Assembly: GCA_963821735.1 (NCBI GenBank)
Contig: CAWGFK010000033.1
Location: forward strand, 1-64,000
DNA: 64,000 bases
Reading direction: 5' to 3'
DNA from: Laspinema sp963821735
GTDB taxonomy: Bacteria; Cyanobacteriota; Cyanobacteriia; Cyanobacteriales; Laspinemataceae
Of this stretch, positions 37,301-45,790 are shown one piece after another. The notes below the pieces were generated by a model. It saw only the letters and a list, made by a program, of their open reading frames with translations. It ran no database searches and was not told where the DNA came from. Positions within the stretch are counted from its first letter, which is position 1; each line of letters starts with the position of its first letter. The position numbers and the translations under genes are program-made.

Positions 37301-37454
37301 CGCTCACCTCAAAGGCGGCAACCAGTTTTGAGGGAGGGAAATTTCCATTAATTTTCTTTAAAATCTGCATCAAATCTTGGGAAGGTTCGCTGGGAGATGG
37401 CATCACTAAAGAGGTCATCCCCACGGGTTGATTGTCCCTAGGTTGTTGGTTCAT
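34305..37454 (-). CDS. HetC-type C39-peptidase ABC exporter, copy B (intact)
   Basis: 1049 aa. Processes and exports double-glycine peptides across the inner membrane. The domain order is: cyclic-nucleotide-binding-like domain (about 45-215), Ser/Pro-rich linker, C39 peptidase (about 335-470) with Cys in SDCGAACL (about 349), His in GIHYVVIY and Asp in SDPAEG, all catalytic residues present; membrane domain (about 490-780); ATPase with GRSGSGKST, LSGGQRQRIAIARALL and ILDEATSSLD. This N-terminal sensor plus C39 plus ABC layout is that of Anabaena HetC. The ATG at 37452-37454 is chosen because it aligns exactly with the start of copy A (27 residues before LMQIL in both); an upstream ATG at 37499 is possible. 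It is the only unbroken exporter in the window and may serve both sets of precursors. No shared operator lies upstream. Confidence 0.93.
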   Translation of the reverse strand: MNQQPRDNQPVGMTSLVMPSPSEPSQDLMQILKKINGNFPPSKLVAAFEVSEFQVGDELFSLAATDPEAVETLTAINGTCYLIHQGRVRLLGFDPERQRETCAMVLEVGDSFGGDHLWRSQPLSYRAVAATAGIYAHIPQAELTSQLREIPRFQAYLQEQTAQRQSQLFLKTLTELRSLSSHQIRQLLPYLQEKHIPAGSSLAQVTPTQEGHYWLRTGQIQGYSDASNHSSPVQIQGMGTSWGYPQETPPDWIAHTDIEVLTLPRVHWESASTIAPQLAGDRQKNGHQKVPLSLTSHAVIPQSNSPSPNHHPPSSRPPNHTAIFPKPIGRRVLDTLAQYPHLQQQSTSDCGAACLVMIGKYWGKRFSLNLVREMANVGRSGTSLKSLAKAAETLGFHARPVRASLSGLADQKNPWIAHWEGIHYVVIYKVQGQRILVSDPAEGKRWLPKSEFLNSWTGYALLLDPTERLENATSRERNLGSFFQVLWPYRTLAVQIILASILIQIFGIVSPLFTQIIIDQVVVNKSVNALTVFSLGALIFGLGSMAIGATRAYLLDYFSNRIDLTLISGFISHTLQLPLKFFESRRVGDIITRVQENQKIQRFLIGQVVLAWLNFLTGFVYLGLMLYYNARLTVLVLALIPPIAILTLVATPFMRRVSREVFNASAEQNSSLVEMMTGISTVKTSAAERELRWRWEDRLVTSLNARFRAQKLGLILQTTGGVIDSLGNIALLWYGSLLVIQGDLTIGQLMAFNMMIGRVISPVLALVNLWDELQEVWISVERLNDVLSTEPEEPAGSQMLVLPKLQGYMRLENVTFRYSEDMERNVLENICLEVQPGQTIAIVGRSGSGKSTLVNLLQGLYYPTSGRIWIDGHDICRVSPHSLRSQMGVVPQECFLFSGTIAENITLFNEDISLDTVVDVAKLAEAHGFIQEMAGGYNTKVGERGSSLSGGQRQRIAIARALLGNPQILILDEATSSLDTESERRFQQNLEQIRRDRTTFIIAHRLSTVRNADCILVLDRGLLVESGNHDQLMKQQGLYYHLAQQQLDL

Positions 37455-37499
37455 AAATGGATATAAAAGGCATAGTTTCAGCAAAGAAGGGTTGGACAT

Positions 37500-38092
37500 T
37501 CTCCGCTGAGTGGGTTATGAAAATGTTGGCTCTTAAAAAGGTCTATTTTTTCGGCTTTCATCGGTCCCCCAAAAGGCTACCGCTACCCGGATCAATACCA
37601 CCGCAATCAGCCCGGTCTACTCCCCGGATGCTGAGGGCTGGGTCGGGTTTCACCGAATTGATGGTTTGGAGAAATGGCGCGATCGCGTCAGGCTAATCGA
37701 GGAAGGGTAAAACAGTTGATATTTTTTACCAGGGTGATTTCCTCTACAATAATTCAAAAGGGGTTACTATCGAGAGAGTCCCGTTGTTTTTTTATTGGGT
37801 TAATCAAAGTCTAATCCTTTTTATCCTTAATGAGGTACTTTCCGCAAGAGGTTTTCTATAATTTTATTTAATCTTAACAAATTGTCCTCTTTTCAAGAAA
37901 AAATATATTTGAAATGAACTCGACTGAAATTGTTACAAAAATTAATCAATTGTGATTAATACTTTATGAAAATTTGTAACAAAATTCCCCTAGGACCCTG
38001 GACGATTCAAGGTGGGGAAAGAGTCCCTCACACCAGACTCCCATTTGATGAACAGTATGAGGAGGTGAACCGGATACATGGAGGGTCTAAGG
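37500..38092. other. Intergenic region with a possible gene remnant
   Basis: Contains a frame without a start (about 37560-37710, plus strand; SPVYSPDAEGWVGFHRIDG, ending IEEG and a stop) that reads like the C-terminus of a protein, but upstream a stop codon closes it. It may be the tail of a lost gene. Elsewhere the region is AT-rich with no support for a gene. Confidence 0.3.
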
Positions 38093-39982
38093 TTAACGGG
38101 ACTGTTGTCGTTTGGGTTTTTTGGAGGGACTCGGTGGACTGCTGGCAGGGGTTGGCAGGAGTTTAGGGAGTTCGGTGGTAATAAAGGCATCCGGGGACTC
38201 GACTGCCTCCGATGCAATCCCCAGGCGGATGAAGTCTTGCCAGACGGGTTCTGAGAGTAAATTGAGAGCAATAGTGCGATCCTGACTGGCAATGACAGCG
38301 ATCACTTGCCGCCATGCTTCGCACAAGCTATCCAGTTCTGGATAATCCGGGGTGAGTTCAGAGAGTTGGGACAGCGCCTGCTTCAAGCTAGGGTCATCCG
38401 GGGACATTTGCTGCGATCGCAAGCCCTGACAAGCAATTTTCAGCCAAATTGGGAGCAATTCCAGCCACTCCCGGTCCTGAATCTGCTGTAAGGCAATTTC
38501 TGTCATCCCCAACGCACCCCAGATACTTAGAGAGGTAGTGGCGAGGGACTCATCCTGATGGGTAATTGCCTGCTGCCAGAGGGATTCGGCGCGGTGTTGG
38601 AATTGTATAGAAAGGGATTGATAGGCATCGGTGACGATTTCGGGTAGAGTGACTTGATAGACAATTTCTCCCTGGGGTAGGCAGTCGCCGCCATAAGTTA
38701 GCCAATTAGGCGCGCTACAGACATAAATCTGGCGATCGATGACCACTTCTTTAGCATGAGACTGTTCCAATTCAACGAATTGTATAGCTGCTAATCCTTC
38801 AGTTGTTTTCACCGCTGCCAATTTTGCCAGCCATTCGGGCAAAATTGGCGGATTTTCTGATAATTCCTCCGATACAGTTCCCTGTCCCATCAGAATCCAC
38901 ACCCCGCGCTTGACAAGCGTTTTCTAATCCTTGCAACAGGCGATAATTTATGTCCTTGTTCTGGGAATCTAGGCGAATAAATTAATACCTGATGAGTTGC
39001 AGTTTTCAGGATTTCTAAAAATTGGGTCTGAATCTGATTTTCGGGAATTAAAATTGCCCTGCCGGTTTCCCGGGTATTTGCTTCTGCATTATCCTATGGG
39101 TAGTTGCTGCTGTTCGGACTTTTTCCAGTCTAGCTTCAACTTCTGGATTCTCCGGTGGAAAACTTTCCTGACAAGGGATTTCAAACAACTCCGTTAAGGA
39201 AATTTTTCCCTCAGATTGGAGTATTTCTAGCCAAAGGGTAGCGGATTCTAGTAACTGTTGTCCCCGTCGGAATTGCAGAGTTAAGCGCTGATTTAGGGTA
39301 TCAAAAATGGCAAACAATGCCACAGATTGCCAGCGGGTTTCTGGCGGTTCTGCGATTTGGAAGGCGGTGACTTCTTTGCCAGATTCAGGACTGTGGAATC
39401 CCAATCCTTGATGGATGAGGCGTTGCTGGACTTCGGTGAGGGTGAGGGAGTCTACGGGTTGGATGCGGCTATTCAGGGGGAGAAAATCGCCTAAATTGGG
39501 GAGGTTTAAGGCGGATTCGCGCAGGGGATTGAGTTCAAAGGTAGTCACCTCTAATAAAGGGTCGGCGATCGCATAGAGGGGGTGACTTTCTGGCGGTTGC
39601 GGGACGGACCCTTTTTCATAAAACGTTCGACCTTCTGGAGTGAGTTTGAAGGGACCCATCTGGGAGAACATTTAGGGTATTTAATTGCCTGGAGATTGGC
39701 GGTGGTACTTCTAACAAAAATGGGGTCTAAACCCAGAACTTGGGCGAGTTCTACTTCCGTGGGTTTCGGGGTAATTTCTAGGCTGGCCCGGAGGATAAAT
39801 TCTTCTAAAACATTGAATTTTCGAGGGGCGGTTACCATCAATTCTATACCCGTTTGCACTAAGGAATACCGGAATTGTCTTGCGGCAATCACCGATAATC
39901 CCGGGCTAGTTTTTTCCAGTTTTTCCACCGAGGATTGCAGGGAGGAATCAATGGGTTTAGGGGAGGATTCGAGAAACATCAA
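38093..39982 (-). pseudogene. Phospholipase D-like protein, multiply frameshifted
   Basis: A gene of about 620 codons broken by about four frameshifts (near 39670, 39068, 38974 and 38905). Joined, the product has an N-terminal all-helical part, a middle region, then a PLD-like segment: ETGRAILIPENQIQTQFLEI, SPR, and the HxKx4D motif in SHAKEVVIDR (His-Ala-Lys...Asp), followed by NWLTYGGDCLPQGE. Only one HKD motif is visible, so a dimer would be needed for activity. It starts at 39980-39982, overlapping the stop of the upstream helicase gene, so the two are an operon. PLD and helicase pairs occur in DNA repair and in phage defence (for example DISARM). With so many shifts this copy is either dead or poorly assembled. 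Confidence 0.7.
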
Positions 39983-42900
39983 TTAAACCTCCTTGATGAC
40001 TGCACAACATTAGACACTTCAGAATAAATTCGCCCGACTTCCCCATGATGATGGGCAAATAATTGATGACAGCCAACGATAACCAGCAATTCCCGGGCGC
40101 GAGAAAAGGCCACATTGACCCGTTCTGATTTTTTGGCAAATCCCACTTTCCCCTCGGAATTGTTGCGGACCATACTGACAATAATCACGGACCGTTCCAT
40201 GCCTTGAAATTGGTCAACTGTTCCTGTTCTAATTTGCAGGGAAGGGAAGCGGTTGTCATCCAAGATTCTCTCTTCAATCCGGTTGAGTTGGGCGCGATAA
40301 AAAGTGATAATGCCAATTTCTTTCGGGGGATGACCCTGGGCGATTTTCTCGGACCAAGTGTTTTCCATGTCCTGACAAATTTGTTCGATCGCCTCAATTT
40401 CTTTGGGATTAATAAAGGAGGTTCCTTCTTTGCGTTCGCCAAAGGTGGAGTCTTGGGGCATTTTCACCCATATCAGGTGTTGATGTTCCTGGATGATGGC
40501 ACTATCCAGATGATGTTTGCGCGCTTGATCCGGGTCTAAAATACCACATTGGAGACGGCGATTATAAAATTGATTAATCGCCCCCATGATGTTGGGATGC
40601 ATCCGATATTGAATCGTCAGCATGGTTTTGATAGACTCAGGGGCAGCATCAAATTGGAGTTTAAAGAAGGAGTCTTCTAAAAATTGCAAGGCATCTTTAC
40701 TGCTGCCCATTTCCACAGCAATATCTTCTATCGTATCATCATTGAGCATGGGCGGTAATTGGCATCGGTCCCCCACTAAAACTAACCGTTTTGCTTTGAG
40801 GGCGGGGATTAATAATTCCGGTGGCGTGCATTTGCTGACTTCATCGATAATCACCACATTAAATTTATTAAATTCTTCAGAAAAGTCTCGACGCGCTGCT
40901 TGCACACAGGTAATCCCAATCACATTGGCATTGTCGAGATAAATTTGGCGCAATTCATTGCGGTCCTGTTCCGAGGGATGGCGCAGTTTATCAATCCAAT
41001 CTTGGACTAAGTTTTGATAGCGATCGAGATACTGTTCTTCCTGATTTCCTGCCTGTTCCCAGGTTTCAAATTGGGTTTTGACTTGGTGTAAAAAGGGCAA
41101 ATCACAGCAGTGTTCCTCGGAGATTTGCGGCAGGCGATCGCGCAGGTTTTCCCAGGTGTTCCGCCACCAGTTCCGGTGCTTGAGTAAGGGTTCTGGCAGA
41201 TTAGTGGTGAGTTGTTGAGTAATTTCATGCAGTTCCAATTCGCACTGTTCCAATTGCTGTTGCAAGGGTTGCAAATTTTGTTGCTGCTTGGTGAGATAGG
41301 CGGTAATTAGAGTCTGAATATGACCTAACACTTCAAAGGGGGCTAAAGCAGCAATGGCAGTTTCTAAATTAGCAATTCGACTCTCCCAGGATTGCACCAG
41401 CGTCGCAAATTCCGAGGGTTTTTCCCAAATTAAAGCCCGGTTAGCTTGATATCGCTGGACTACGGTTAAAATTGCGGGGGGTAAGTGCGATTTTTGGCTT
41501 AACTCTTGTAACTGGGACAGCGCTTGTTGTAAAGTCTTTTCCCCTTCTTGACGCAATAAATTTAGGGCAGCTTGCGATTGTTCGAGTTGAGGTTTTTGGG
41601 CGGCAATCCAATGTTGAATTTGATGCCACTGTTGTCCGATATGGCTTAATCCCTGTTCGGTTTCCGTTTTCAGGGGGAGTAAACATTGACGCGCCTGGGT
41701 GACAATTTCATCGATGGTAGTTTGGGCGATTTGTTGCAGGGTCAATTCGACTGCCTGGGTTGTCCAAAGGGTGGCATATTGCTGTTGCTGCTGCTGTAAA
41801 ACTTCCTGGGTTTTGACGACTAAATTCTGCCGTCCCGATGCCGTCAGTTGGGGATAATTGCCATATCCTGCCGCCAGTTCCCGCCATAAGCTGCGATCGC
41901 CTGCTGAAAAGACAATCGGAGGCTGATTCAAACTGCGGTGCAAAAATTCATTAAAATAGGAATGATTGCCTTTGGTATTGCGAAAATTGCCCTTCGTTTC
42001 ATAAGCTAAGGCTTTGAGAAATTGCTCCCAATTCGGCAGTTCCGTCACCGGATGATTGCCATAGTTGGGCATAATTGCCACATTCAAGGTTTGGGCGATC
42101 GCCAGTAAACTATCGGGAACATGAATCAATTTACTGTTAAAGGGTTGACCCGTTTGCACCGCTTGTTTTAAAATGGTATAAACTTGGGCGGGTGCTGTTT
42201 CTAACCAAACCCCCACCTCTTTAATTACGCGGTCAATTTCTAACTTACGAGTTTGTAAATTTTGGAAGCGTTGCTGGAGGGATTTTTGCTTAGTTAAGGC
42301 TTGGTCATATTCCCCTTGCAATTGCTGCAATGGGGTGGAATCTGTGCGAAATTGGTGGACAGCAGTTGCAGCAGCAGCGATCGCCTCGGCAGTGCAATTC
42401 GCTTGCATGACAACCTCCCGCAATTTAGCCAACTCTGGCGCAACAGTTTCGCAACACCAAGCTGCCAACCCAAATGCACCGCGATCGGGACGCAACCAGC
42501 CCAATTCCTGAGTTAAAGGTAACGCCACTCTCACAGCATCAATAAAAGTTTTAACCCTACAATCTTCCAGAGTATAGGGGCGAATTTCCGCCAATAACTT
42601 CACCACTTCCGGAGATTCCCACGACACATTTGGCGCAGCAGCTAACAACCCTGCCAACTCCTCTCTCACCCGTTTTACCTCGGGATTTTGGTCTTGTGCC
42701 GCTTGATACTGCTGTTCCCAAATTGCCCGATTTTCGAGTAAACTCTCCTGACGTTCTTTCCAAAATAGGCGATCGTTGGCGAGTGCTTCTTCTGCTGCCA
42801 AATATACTTCAAATTCCGCCGCCACCTTCCGCATTTGGTGATAAAATGCTAAATCATTGCGCCGTTTTTCCAAGTCTGTCTCACAGTGACTCGCCGTATT

Positions 42901-44958
42901 TTGCAGCCAAGTCCCGATCGCATTCTCTTCTAAATAAGGTGCACCTTCTTCCTGCACCTTCTCCGCTTTTCCCTTTCGCAACGCCCGAATAACGGGACTA
43001 TGTACCAATCGACTCAAAGCATTATCTACTGCTAAATTCGCTTGAGATGCGATTAACGTTCGTCCCCCTCGGCGCGCCACCTGGTAGCAAATTTCTGCAA
43101 TTACCGTGGTTTTTCCTGTTCCTGGGGGACCTTGAATTAATACCAAATCTTTAGCAGATAACACCATTTCCACTGCGGCAATTTGGTCCGGATTGGCAGC
43201 AGGTAATAATAACTCCGCCCTCTCCAGTTTAACTAAGTTTTTGGGAACCCTCGCCTGTCCCGCATCAAAGAAAAATTGACCTAAATAGGGATTCTGACTA
43301 TGACCCTGTTCCAGCCGTTTTAAGGCGTTCATTTTATGATTAATTTGACTCAGTTCCCCAAAGGCTTCAAATAATAAATATCCGCTTTCGGGTAACTGAT
43401 AGTAACCCCCCGCCATCAACTCCAGTAAATCAGAATCTGGCTTAATTCTCAGCAACCGCCGTTCCGTATCCACCGAGTCAATTCGCCCTAAAATTCGTCC
43501 ATCCCGGCCACTTTTTCCCAGAGGAGAACTTTCAAATAGACGAAGTTGTTCGCTGCGGGCTTTATAGGTGCGACTCCAGAATTCCCCTGCGGCTAATTCG
43601 GTTTCGCTGCTGCCATCAATGGTTGCCTCGCGACTGTCCAATTCAAAGCTAATCCGGCGCGCATCCGCCCCATAATTATGACCGATAAAGGGAACACAAA
43701 ACTGCCTGGATTCAGCAATTCTTTTTTCAATTTCTACATAAACTCGCCATGCCTGAAGTTGTTCCTCCGTGGGGATTAAATCTCCGGAAACTGGCAGTTT
43801 TGCCATGCATTTCAAGGCGGAACGAGGAACGCCTAAATCATACTGATGATCCGGCAGCAACCGCAGACGACAGAGAACCGTAAACCCATCCCCCCGTCCC
43901 CGAGTCATGGGAACAAAACTCACATCAATCAGGCGTAATCCCCCCCGTCCATCGGGACTGACTACGGCTTTTAAAGATAAGGTTTTGTAGCGCTTTTCCA
44001 GCAGTGGAATTCCCGGTTCATCCCGATCGCAAGCGAGGGTAAGTTGCCACCGTTCCTCCCCCGCTTCTTTCCCGCTTCCCAGACGGCGCAAGTAAAAGGA
44101 ATGCGATCGCTGTTCTAACAATTGTGCGAATAACAGTTCCGCGCGATCGCGACGACTGCGAAAATCCTCATCGCGATCGCCGGGTTTCTCCCCTGCCAGT
44201 TCCCGAATTACATTGGCGATCGCCGTTTTGCCAACCAACCGATACCCCCACTTTGCCTCCTCCTGCTTTGCAGCAGATTTCTCCGAGGGTACTACCGTTG
44301 TCACCCACTCCACCCGACTGATAATTTCAGCGGTAACCTGAATCTCGCGCTTGTCATCCTCGGAACATAAATATACCGACCCTGACAGTCGAGTTCCTGC
44401 GGGGATTCCCTGGGAATTCACCGCCATCTGTAGTGACTGCAACCCCGGAGACAAATATTGCGATCGCACTTGCAACCAATCCAAGTCCGACACCACCTGA
44501 CAAGACTCACCCAGTTGCAGTTCCCAACCCTTTTCTACCTGGCGATTGGGTTCAATCTCCCCAAACTCCAATCGCCCTGGAACCTCCCAAATTGCGCCTT
44601 CCCACTGGACATTTTCCGCGCTGCCGGTTAATCTCACCTGATGCAAAATCGGCGCGGTATTTGCCTCACCCCTCACCGCCACAGCACCTGTTTCACCGCC
44701 TACCGTTCGGGCGATCGCCAAATTCTCTAAGCGCACTCCGGCAACCGTCACCACCACCGCAGGCGCATCCACGGCAAACAGCACAGAATCACCGCCACTG
44801 CCGCGAATCGTCACTGCGCGGGCGATCGTGAAGGTTCCCTTGTAATCTCCCGGTTTTAAAGAGATTTCATATCCATCCCGGACAATTTCCAGTAATTCAA
44901 CAAAATTGGTGGGATCTGCTTCAATCGACGGCACAATCACTCCTGATTCATAGTGCAA
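39979..44958 (-). CDS. Large SF1 (UPF1/DNA2-like) helicase with beta-helix-like N-terminus
   Basis: About 1650 aa. The C-terminal half is a superfamily 1 helicase: Walker A GPPGTGKTT (about residue 610), TLIASQANLAVDNAL (motif Ia), VIIDEVSKCTPPELL (motif II, about 1370), LVLVGDRCQLPP (motif III), LTIQYRMHP (motif IV), and DQFQGMERSVIIVSMVR (motif V, about 1590), then NVAFSRAR (motif VI). About 700 residues of Gln/Leu-rich coiled coil are inserted between Walker A and motif II. The N-terminus has a pattern of short beta-strand turns (LKPGDYKGTFTIARAVTIRGSGG..VLFAVDAPAVVVTVAGVRLENLAI) like right-handed beta-helix repeats. The frame opens with TTG at 44956-44958; a GTG at 44932-44934 with AGGAG upstream is a better start. 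Its stop overlaps the start of a PLD-like gene. Function unknown; defence or repair are candidates. Confidence 0.83.
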   Translation of the reverse strand: MHYESGVIVPSIEADPTNFVELLEIVRDGYEISLKPGDYKGTFTIARAVTIRGSGGDSVLFAVDAPAVVVTVAGVRLENLAIARTVGGETGAVAVRGEANTAPILHQVRLTGSAENVQWEGAIWEVPGRLEFGEIEPNRQVEKGWELQLGESCQVVSDLDWLQVRSQYLSPGLQSLQMAVNSQGIPAGTRLSGSVYLCSEDDKREIQVTAEIISRVEWVTTVVPSEKSAAKQEEAKWGYRLVGKTAIANVIRELAGEKPGDRDEDFRSRRDRAELLFAQLLEQRSHSFYLRRLGSGKEAGEERWQLTLACDRDEPGIPLLEKRYKTLSLKAVVSPDGRGGLRLIDVSFVPMTRGRGDGFTVLCRLRLLPDHQYDLGVPRSALKCMAKLPVSGDLIPTEEQLQAWRVYVEIEKRIAESRQFCVPFIGHNYGADARRISFELDSREATIDGSSETELAAGEFWSRTYKARSEQLRLFESSPLGKSGRDGRILGRIDSVDTERRLLRIKPDSDLLELMAGGYYQLPESGYLLFEAFGELSQINHKMNALKRLEQGHSQNPYLGQFFFDAGQARVPKNLVKLERAELLLPAANPDQIAAVEMVLSAKDLVLIQGPPGTGKTTVIAEICYQVARRGGRTLIASQANLAVDNALSRLVHSPVIRALRKGKAEKVQEEGAPYLEENAIGTWLQNTASHCETDLEKRRNDLAFYHQMRKVAAEFEVYLAAEEALANDRLFWKERQESLLENRAIWEQQYQAAQDQNPEVKRVREELAGLLAAAPNVSWESPEVVKLLAEIRPYTLEDCRVKTFIDAVRVALPLTQELGWLRPDRGAFGLAAWCCETVAPELAKLREVVMQANCTAEAIAAAATAVHQFRTDSTPLQQLQGEYDQALTKQKSLQQRFQNLQTRKLEIDRVIKEVGVWLETAPAQVYTILKQAVQTGQPFNSKLIHVPDSLLAIAQTLNVAIMPNYGNHPVTELPNWEQFLKALAYETKGNFRNTKGNHSYFNEFLHRSLNQPPIVFSAGDRSLWRELAAGYGNYPQLTASGRQNLVVKTQEVLQQQQQQYATLWTTQAVELTLQQIAQTTIDEIVTQARQCLLPLKTETEQGLSHIGQQWHQIQHWIAAQKPQLEQSQAALNLLRQEGEKTLQQALSQLQELSQKSHLPPAILTVVQRYQANRALIWEKPSEFATLVQSWESRIANLETAIAALAPFEVLGHIQTLITAYLTKQQQNLQPLQQQLEQCELELHEITQQLTTNLPEPLLKHRNWWRNTWENLRDRLPQISEEHCCDLPFLHQVKTQFETWEQAGNQEEQYLDRYQNLVQDWIDKLRHPSEQDRNELRQIYLDNANVIGITCVQAARRDFSEEFNKFNVVIIDEVSKCTPPELLIPALKAKRLVLVGDRCQLPPMLNDDTIEDIAVEMGSSKDALQFLEDSFFKLQFDAAPESIKTMLTIQYRMHPNIMGAINQFYNRRLQCGILDPDQARKHHLDSAIIQEHQHLIWVKMPQDSTFGERKEGTSFINPKEIEAIEQICQDMENTWSEKIAQGHPPKEIGIITFYRAQLNRIEERILDDNRFPSLQIRTGTVDQFQGMERSVIIVSMVRNNSEGKVGFAKKSERVNVAFSRARELLVIVGCHQLFAHHHGEVGRIYSEVSNVVQSSRRFN

Positions 44959-45055
44959 GAACCCGCAGGCTGAAGCCTGGGGCTATACGGACAAAGCCTG
45001 CCTCCGCAGGCTACTGGATAACAACAACTTTTCATATCTGGATTCTATCTGAAAC
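44955..45055. repeat. Dispersed repeat with ctatacggacaaagcc core
   Basis: cccgcaggctgaagcctggggctatacggacaaagcctgcctccgcaggct-type inverted pair (stems of cctgcggaggcagg type) followed by a ttttcatatctggattctat tail. Same family as at 237, 13130 and 21650; it lies directly before the helicase start. Confidence 0.6.
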
Positions 45056-45177
45056 GGTGGTTTCATTTTACCTAAAATTGTCTTTCCCTACAACATTCTC
45101 TATTCAGCAATCATCCCCAGCTTTTTTTTGGATTAGTAACATAAATCACGAAACCTGTCAAGCCTGATTTTCTCCTG

Positions 45178-45669
45178 TTATTTTGCTTCCTCTTCCCCCT
45201 TCTCATCGCTACTCTCCTCCGCAGACCCTTCTAACTTTTGAGCCAAGATTTCCAAGCGGCGTTCTTCTTTTTTGAGCTTTTCTTCTAACGTTTGAAGTTG
45301 GTCTCTCCGGGCTTCTAATTCTAGGGCACGCCGGGACAGTTCCTGACTTTGTAACGTCAAAGATTGTCGCCATTGTTCAATTTCATCCGCCTGTTCCTGT
45401 AAAAAATCCGGCGTCAATCCTTTGGTCAAATATTGTTGAATGAGATTAATCGCCCATTCCGTCGCTTCATTGATACTGCGAATTTGTCCCGTATTGGCAA
45501 TATCCGCTAAAACGAGGATTCCCTCACCAAACGCATTCGCTTCCGTGGTGACAAGTGGCTCAGTTTCCGACACCAAAGCCCAGATATCTCCAGATTTCTG
45601 ACAGGCTAATAATCGCAACCCTGTTTTGCCTAAGAATCCCTTTTTTTGCACCTGAGCTAAATATATCAT
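45178..45669 (-). CDS. Coiled-coil protein of unknown function
   Basis: 163 aa from the ATG at 45667-45669 (MIYLAQVQKKGFLGKTGLRLLACQ). The frame extends upstream to 45774 through a dispersed repeat with no support. N-terminal globular part of about 90 residues, with a KTGLRLLACQKSGDIWALV motif; C-terminal Glu/Lys/Leu-rich coiled coil (about 95-150) and an acidic tail. It lies downstream of valS on the same strand, about 120 bp away. Family not recognised; it looks like a conserved cyanobacterial protein. Confidence 0.6.
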   Translation of the reverse strand: MIYLAQVQKKGFLGKTGLRLLACQKSGDIWALVSETEPLVTTEANAFGEGILVLADIANTGQIRSINEATEWAINLIQQYLTKGLTPDFLQEQADEIEQWRQSLTLQSQELSRRALELEARRDQLQTLEEKLKKEERRLEILAQKLEGSAEESSDEKGEEEAK

Positions 45670-45790
45670 CACAGTCTGCTTGAATGGGTGATGGATGGGA
45701 ATGGGCGAGAATTTTCGGGTTCCGGTCCCCTTCCCAATGAGGGAGGGGACTAGGGGGAGAACCCCGCACGACAACTAGGGTTTTTTCGGA

